Shown one piece after another: positions 61,339-64,000 of a stretch of 64,000 nucleotides of DNA (the stretch's first letter is position 1; every line of letters begins with the position of its first letter). A program made the position numbers and the translations under genes. The DNA is taken from the NCBI GenBank assembly GCA_001897535.1, contig MKTC01000023.1, positions 29,497 through 93,496 of the forward strand, read 5' to 3'. A model generated the notes under the pieces. That model saw nothing but the letters and a program-made list of their open reading frames with translations. It was not told where the DNA came from and made no database searches. Source of the stretch: Bacteroidetes bacterium 37-13 (GTDB taxonomy: Bacteria > Bacteroidota > Bacteroidia > Chitinophagales > LD1).

Positions 61339-61788
61339 ATGGAAATCATATTGCTTAAAGACGTTGAAAAACTTGGCTATGCCGATGATATGGTGAGTGT
61401 AAAGAATGGCTATGCTTTAAACTATCTTATACCACAAGGTTATGCTGTTGTAAAAAACGATTCTAACGTTCGCGAACTAAATAACCGCTTAAAAGTAAAA
61501 GAGAAAAAAGAAGCAAAGCTTTTAGAGCAAATTCACGAAATTACATCACGCTTGCAAAGCAGCGTTCTAAAAATTGCAACTAAAGTTGGGTCAACCGATA
61601 AAATTTTCGGTTCGGTTACTGCTTACCACGTAGCTGAAGCTATTCGAGAAACTGCAAAAGTAGAAGTGGATAGAAGAAAAATTACAATTGTAGAAGGTGA
61701 AGTAAAAACTACCGGCAACTATACAGCAGAAGTTACAATTGGTAAAAACAACAAAGTAACTGTAGCATTTGAAGTTGTTGCAGAATAA
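61339..61788 (+). CDS. rplI: 50S ribosomal protein L9
   Basis: A 149-residue protein starting MEIILLKDVEKLGYADDMVS, with the L9 signature GYALNYLIPQGYAV and a connecting helix to a small C-terminal domain KIFGSVTAYHVAEAI. L9 binds 23S rRNA. Last gene of the operon, closed by a strong terminator 21 bp on. Confidence 0.97.
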   Translation: MEIILLKDVEKLGYADDMVSVKNGYALNYLIPQGYAVVKNDSNVRELNNRLKVKEKKEAKLLEQIHEITSRLQSSVLKIATKVGSTDKIFGSVTAYHVAEAIRETAKVEVDRRKITIVEGEVKTTGNYTAEVTIGKNNKVTVAFEVVAE

Positions 61789-61809
61789 GAACTTCAAACA
61801 AAAATACAT

Positions 61810-61839
61810 AAAAGCGATTGGGAAACCAGTCGCTTTTTT
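61810..61839 (+). terminator. Intrinsic terminator after rplI
   Basis: An 11-bp stem (61810-61820 with 61827-61837, one G-U), 6-nt loop, and a T-run. Follows the ribosomal operon. Confidence 0.9.
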
Positions 61840-61950
61840 ATTTTAGAGCAATGGTATTTATAGTTCTATAGTTGTTAAAATATATTTATTTTTCTAAAGT
61901 TGTGTAAAGCATAATTGGCGAAATGTACTTTCACACAAAACAACTTTTGT

Positions 61951-63414
61951 ATGAAACAAATTAAACTTTCACTTCTATTTTCTCTAACACTGCTTACTAC
62001 AGCTTTTTGTTGGTCTCAAACAGTAATTTCTTACACATTGGTAAAATCGTTCACCAAGCAGCAGGTAGATTCTTTGCTTACGGCAAATAATATTCCGGGT
62101 AGTGTGTTAGGTACAAAATATGGTGTGAATTTCTATAAGGTTTTATACAGAACACCTTACAAGCATCCCGATTCATTAGTGCAAGCATCTGGTGCTGTGG
62201 TGTTGCCGCAAAACCCTGCTTGCGATTTACCTTTGGTAATTTATAGCCATGGCACAGAAGCAAATATTTCTCAAATTGCAAGCACTATGAAAGGGGCACA
62301 ATGGGAAGTTGGCGTTGGTTTAGCTTCTTCAGGTTTTGCAATGGCATTAACTGATTTTTTAGGCATGGGCGATAAAGACCCTAAAGTGAAAATTCATCCT
62401 TACCAACACGCTTTTCACGAAGCAAACACAGGCGTAAATATGCTACGCGCTACTCGCGAAGTTGCGCATGATGAATCAATAGGATTGAATGGTCAAGTTT
62501 TTCTTTTTGGCTATTCACAAGGCGGTTTTGTTACAGCAGCTATTTGTAAAGAGATTCAACAGAAATATAGTAGTGAATTTCATATTGCAGGCGCTATTCC
62601 GATGAGTGGTTCTTATGATTTAGAAGGTGCGCAATATGAATTAATGAAGAGCGATTCTGCATACCCAACTCCCGGATATTTGCCATATCTTACTTTAGGT
62701 TATCAAAGTGTTGGAGTGCCTTTATTTAATGCACCTTCAGATATTTTTAAAAGCCCTTACGATACGGTTTTGCCTCCAATGTTTTATGCCGGAAATAAAG
62801 GCATTGGCACTATCAATAATTATTGCAACCCTGTTCCTAAATTGATGTTTAAAGATTCTATCGTTAATGCAATTTTTTCTGATAGCAATCACGTTTTTCG
62901 TGTAGCTTTAAGAGATAATAGTTTGGTGAAAGGTTGGGTGCCGCAGTTCCCCATTCGCTTGTATTATTGCAATGGCGATGAGCAAGTTTCTCCACAAAAC
63001 ACAGTAGTTGCATACAATGCATGGCAAGCCGGTGGAGCTCCGAATTTGGCTAAAGTAGATTTTGGAAACTTAACGCATGGCGGCTGTGCCCAGTTGTGCT
63101 TTATTGCAGGCAAAAGTTTTATGGATAGTTTAAAAGCCGATTGTACCACAGGCATAGCAGAAGCAAGTGTAGTTTCTTCAATTCAAATGTACCCTAATCC
63201 TGCAACTGATGTAGTGCGCATTGCTTTCCTAAATAATGTAAAACCACTAAGTGTTGAAATTTGGTCTGCCGATGGAAAATTGATTGCTAAAGCAGAAAAG
63301 TTAGTTTCTAATTTAGAGCTGAATGTTGCCGGATGGCAAAGCGGTTTATATGCTGCGGTTCTTAATACAGATAAGGGTAGAGTTACTAAAACTTTTTTTG
63401 TAACACACCAATAA
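61951..63414 (+). CDS. Secreted alpha/beta-hydrolase (lipase-like) with T9SS type A sorting domain
   Basis: From the ATG at 61951 (12 residues inside a longer frame) this is 487 residues with a signal peptide (SLLFSLTLLTTAFCWSQ). The alpha/beta-hydrolase core has LPLVIYSHGTEANISQI (oxyanion region) and the nucleophile elbow VFLFGYSQGGFVTAAIC (G-Y-S-Q-G), a candidate acid in YYCNGDEQVS and a His in NLTHGGCAQLCF. Many bacterial secretory lipases have this order. The last 80 residues are a T9SS sorting domain (IQMYPNPATDVVRIAF). It hydrolyses an ester, exact substrate unknown. Confidence 0.9.
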   Translation: MKQIKLSLLFSLTLLTTAFCWSQTVISYTLVKSFTKQQVDSLLTANNIPGSVLGTKYGVNFYKVLYRTPYKHPDSLVQASGAVVLPQNPACDLPLVIYSHGTEANISQIASTMKGAQWEVGVGLASSGFAMALTDFLGMGDKDPKVKIHPYQHAFHEANTGVNMLRATREVAHDESIGLNGQVFLFGYSQGGFVTAAICKEIQQKYSSEFHIAGAIPMSGSYDLEGAQYELMKSDSAYPTPGYLPYLTLGYQSVGVPLFNAPSDIFKSPYDTVLPPMFYAGNKGIGTINNYCNPVPKLMFKDSIVNAIFSDSNHVFRVALRDNSLVKGWVPQFPIRLYYCNGDEQVSPQNTVVAYNAWQAGGAPNLAKVDFGNLTHGGCAQLCFIAGKSFMDSLKADCTTGIAEASVVSSIQMYPNPATDVVRIAFLNNVKPLSVEIWSADGKLIAKAEKLVSNLELNVAGWQSGLYAAVLNTDKGRVTKTFFVTHQ

Positions 63415-63429
63415 ATATATCTAACACAA

Positions 63430-63475
63430 AATATTTTGAAGCACTTTAGTTGAAACTAAAGTGCTTCAAAATATT
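63430..63475. repeat. 21-bp perfect inverted repeat / hairpin
   Basis: Arms 63430-63450 and 63455-63475 are exact complements over 21 bp around a TGAA loop. The right arm includes the stop codon and last five codons of the convergent gene at 63456-63803. It lies 15 bp past the stop of the hydrolase. There is no clear T-run, so it may be a bidirectional terminator with a weak tail, or a structural repeat. Confidence 0.8.
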
Positions 63476-63803
63476 CTATAATTTTCTCTTTCAAAAGTTC
63501 TTCTTGCGAACGAATATCAAATACGGGCATTCCTATATTTTGCTCATATTGAGGCCAACCTTCATTATTGTTTCCAATAAATTTATAGTAGCCATCGTGG
63601 CTGAGTAGCTTGCAAACTGCTACGTGCATTAAGTCTTGTTTATCTTCTTTTGTCCACTCGTCTTTTACAATGCCTACTTCATTCATTCCGATTAAAAACA
63701 ACATTGCATTTACATCAGGGCGCTGTCCAAATTGTTCTTTCACACGCTTGCGCACTAAATACCATCGGTAGTCTAAACTTTCTTCACTGCTATTCTTTTC
63801 CAT
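63456..63803 (-). CDS. Conserved-type small protein, unknown
   Basis: A 115-residue cytoplasmic protein. The start (MEKNSSEESLDYRWYLVRKR) and helices FGQRPDVNAMLFLIGMNEVG, DKQDLMHVAVCKLLSHDG suggest a compact mostly helical domain; a Tyr/Trp/Gly stretch follows (GYYKFIGNNNEGWPQYE). I recognise no domain name. It is a single gene on the minus strand between the T9SS type B gene and the hydrolase, and its 3' end forms half of a 21-bp hairpin. Confidence 0.7.
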   Translation of the reverse strand: MEKNSSEESLDYRWYLVRKRVKEQFGQRPDVNAMLFLIGMNEVGIVKDEWTKEDKQDLMHVAVCKLLSHDGYYKFIGNNNEGWPQYEQNIGMPVFDIRSQEELLKEKIIEYFEAL

Positions 63804-63827
63804 AACCCTATAAAGTTGATTTTGTTT

Positions 63828-64000
63828 TTACCTAATCAACGATATACTTCCTTTGTAATGTTTCACCACTTTATTTTGGAAAGTAACATCCATGGTGTAA
63901 ACATATACACCGGCAGGTTGCGGGCTGCTTTTGAACATACCGTCCCAACCAATGTTGAAGTCATCAGATTGGAAAACGAGTTCGCCCCAACGGTTGAATA
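63828..64000 (-). CDS. C-terminal end of a T9SS type B (gliding-motility-associated) protein
   Basis: The frame is open through the right edge, so only the last 56 residues are seen: FNRWGELVFQSD, GWDGMFKSSPQPAGVYVY, then a short strand and a final SLIR before the TAA. This is the classical gliding-motility-associated C-terminal domain (T9SS type B sorting signal), found on long surface adhesins such as SprB. Nothing can be said of the rest of the protein. Confidence 0.92.
   Translation of the reverse strand, partial: FNRWGELVFQSDDFNIGWDGMFKSSPQPAGVYVYTMDVTFQNKVVKHYKGSISLIR

Noticed and set aside
1..64000. CRISPR arrays
   Set aside because: I looked for regularly spaced 24-37-bp repeats; the only repeats seen are the two- or three-copy elements described above.

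Overview
The window is a 64-kb piece of a low-GC Bacteroidota chromosome. The evidence is type IX secretion (T9SS) C-terminal sorting domains on at least four secreted proteins, the families I recognise as DUF5606, DUF3467 and DUF1573, a leucine-dehydrogenase-type enzyme, long NusB, and recurrent -7 promoter boxes of the form TAnnTTTG or TAnnTTCG with few Shine-Dalgarno sites. The order cannot be fixed from sequence alone; a Chitinophagales/Saprospirales-like relative is a guess. Both ends cut genes: a possible His/Cys peptidase-like protein on the left and a T9SS type B protein on the right.

Layout. 0-21 kb is mostly housekeeping: a periplasmic-binding-protein-like protein, a gltX / GlmU-like / secreted-protein operon, a polysaccharide deacetylase, leucine dehydrogenase with nusB, a DUF1573 / yajC / coaE / TPR run, cysS, two oligopeptide-type ABC permeases with large insertions, an L-threonine dehydrogenase-like epimerase and several small lipoproteins. 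21-25 kb carries two phytanoyl-CoA dioxygenase-family genes (three domains in all) next to an AlkB-like membrane hydroxylase. 25.7-29.2 kb is a tight operon of an ABC exporter, an acyl carrier protein and a ketosynthase. 29-39.5 kb holds a C10 peptidase, a cystathionine gamma-synthase-type enzyme, an AMP nucleosidase, a MacB-type permease, recG and a TolC-family protein. 39.7-41.2 kb is an isolated gene with two PD-(D/E)XK-like signatures behind a REP-like inverted repeat. 41.2-44 kb is rsmE plus a TonB/ExbD/ExbB operon. 44-49 kb is a second acyl-carrier/ketosynthase operon ending in a polysaccharide deacetylase.

49-58 kb contains an acyltransferase and a block of two large secreted tail-fibre-like proteins, a freestanding copy of the C-terminal domain of one of them, and a TlpA-like thioredoxin. 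The two fibre genes share a 107-bp perfect repeat, and the block is bracketed by two copies of a short intergenic repeat. 58-64 kb has a DUF3467 gene, tRNA-Ala(GGC), a candidate small RNA with a strong terminator, a beta-helix lipoprotein, the rpsF-rpsR-rplI operon, a T9SS-secreted hydrolase and a 21-bp perfect hairpin.

The two ketosynthase/ACP operons, 16 kb apart, are clearly paralogous and probably serve one acyl or polyene pathway of the flexirubin/aryl-polyene kind, with the ABC pair as exporter. The most unusual items are the double-signature nuclease-like gene, the PhyH trio with one altered iron ligand, and the modular fibre block with its flanking repeats. I found no CRISPR array, transposase, integrase, reverse transcriptase or rRNA gene.
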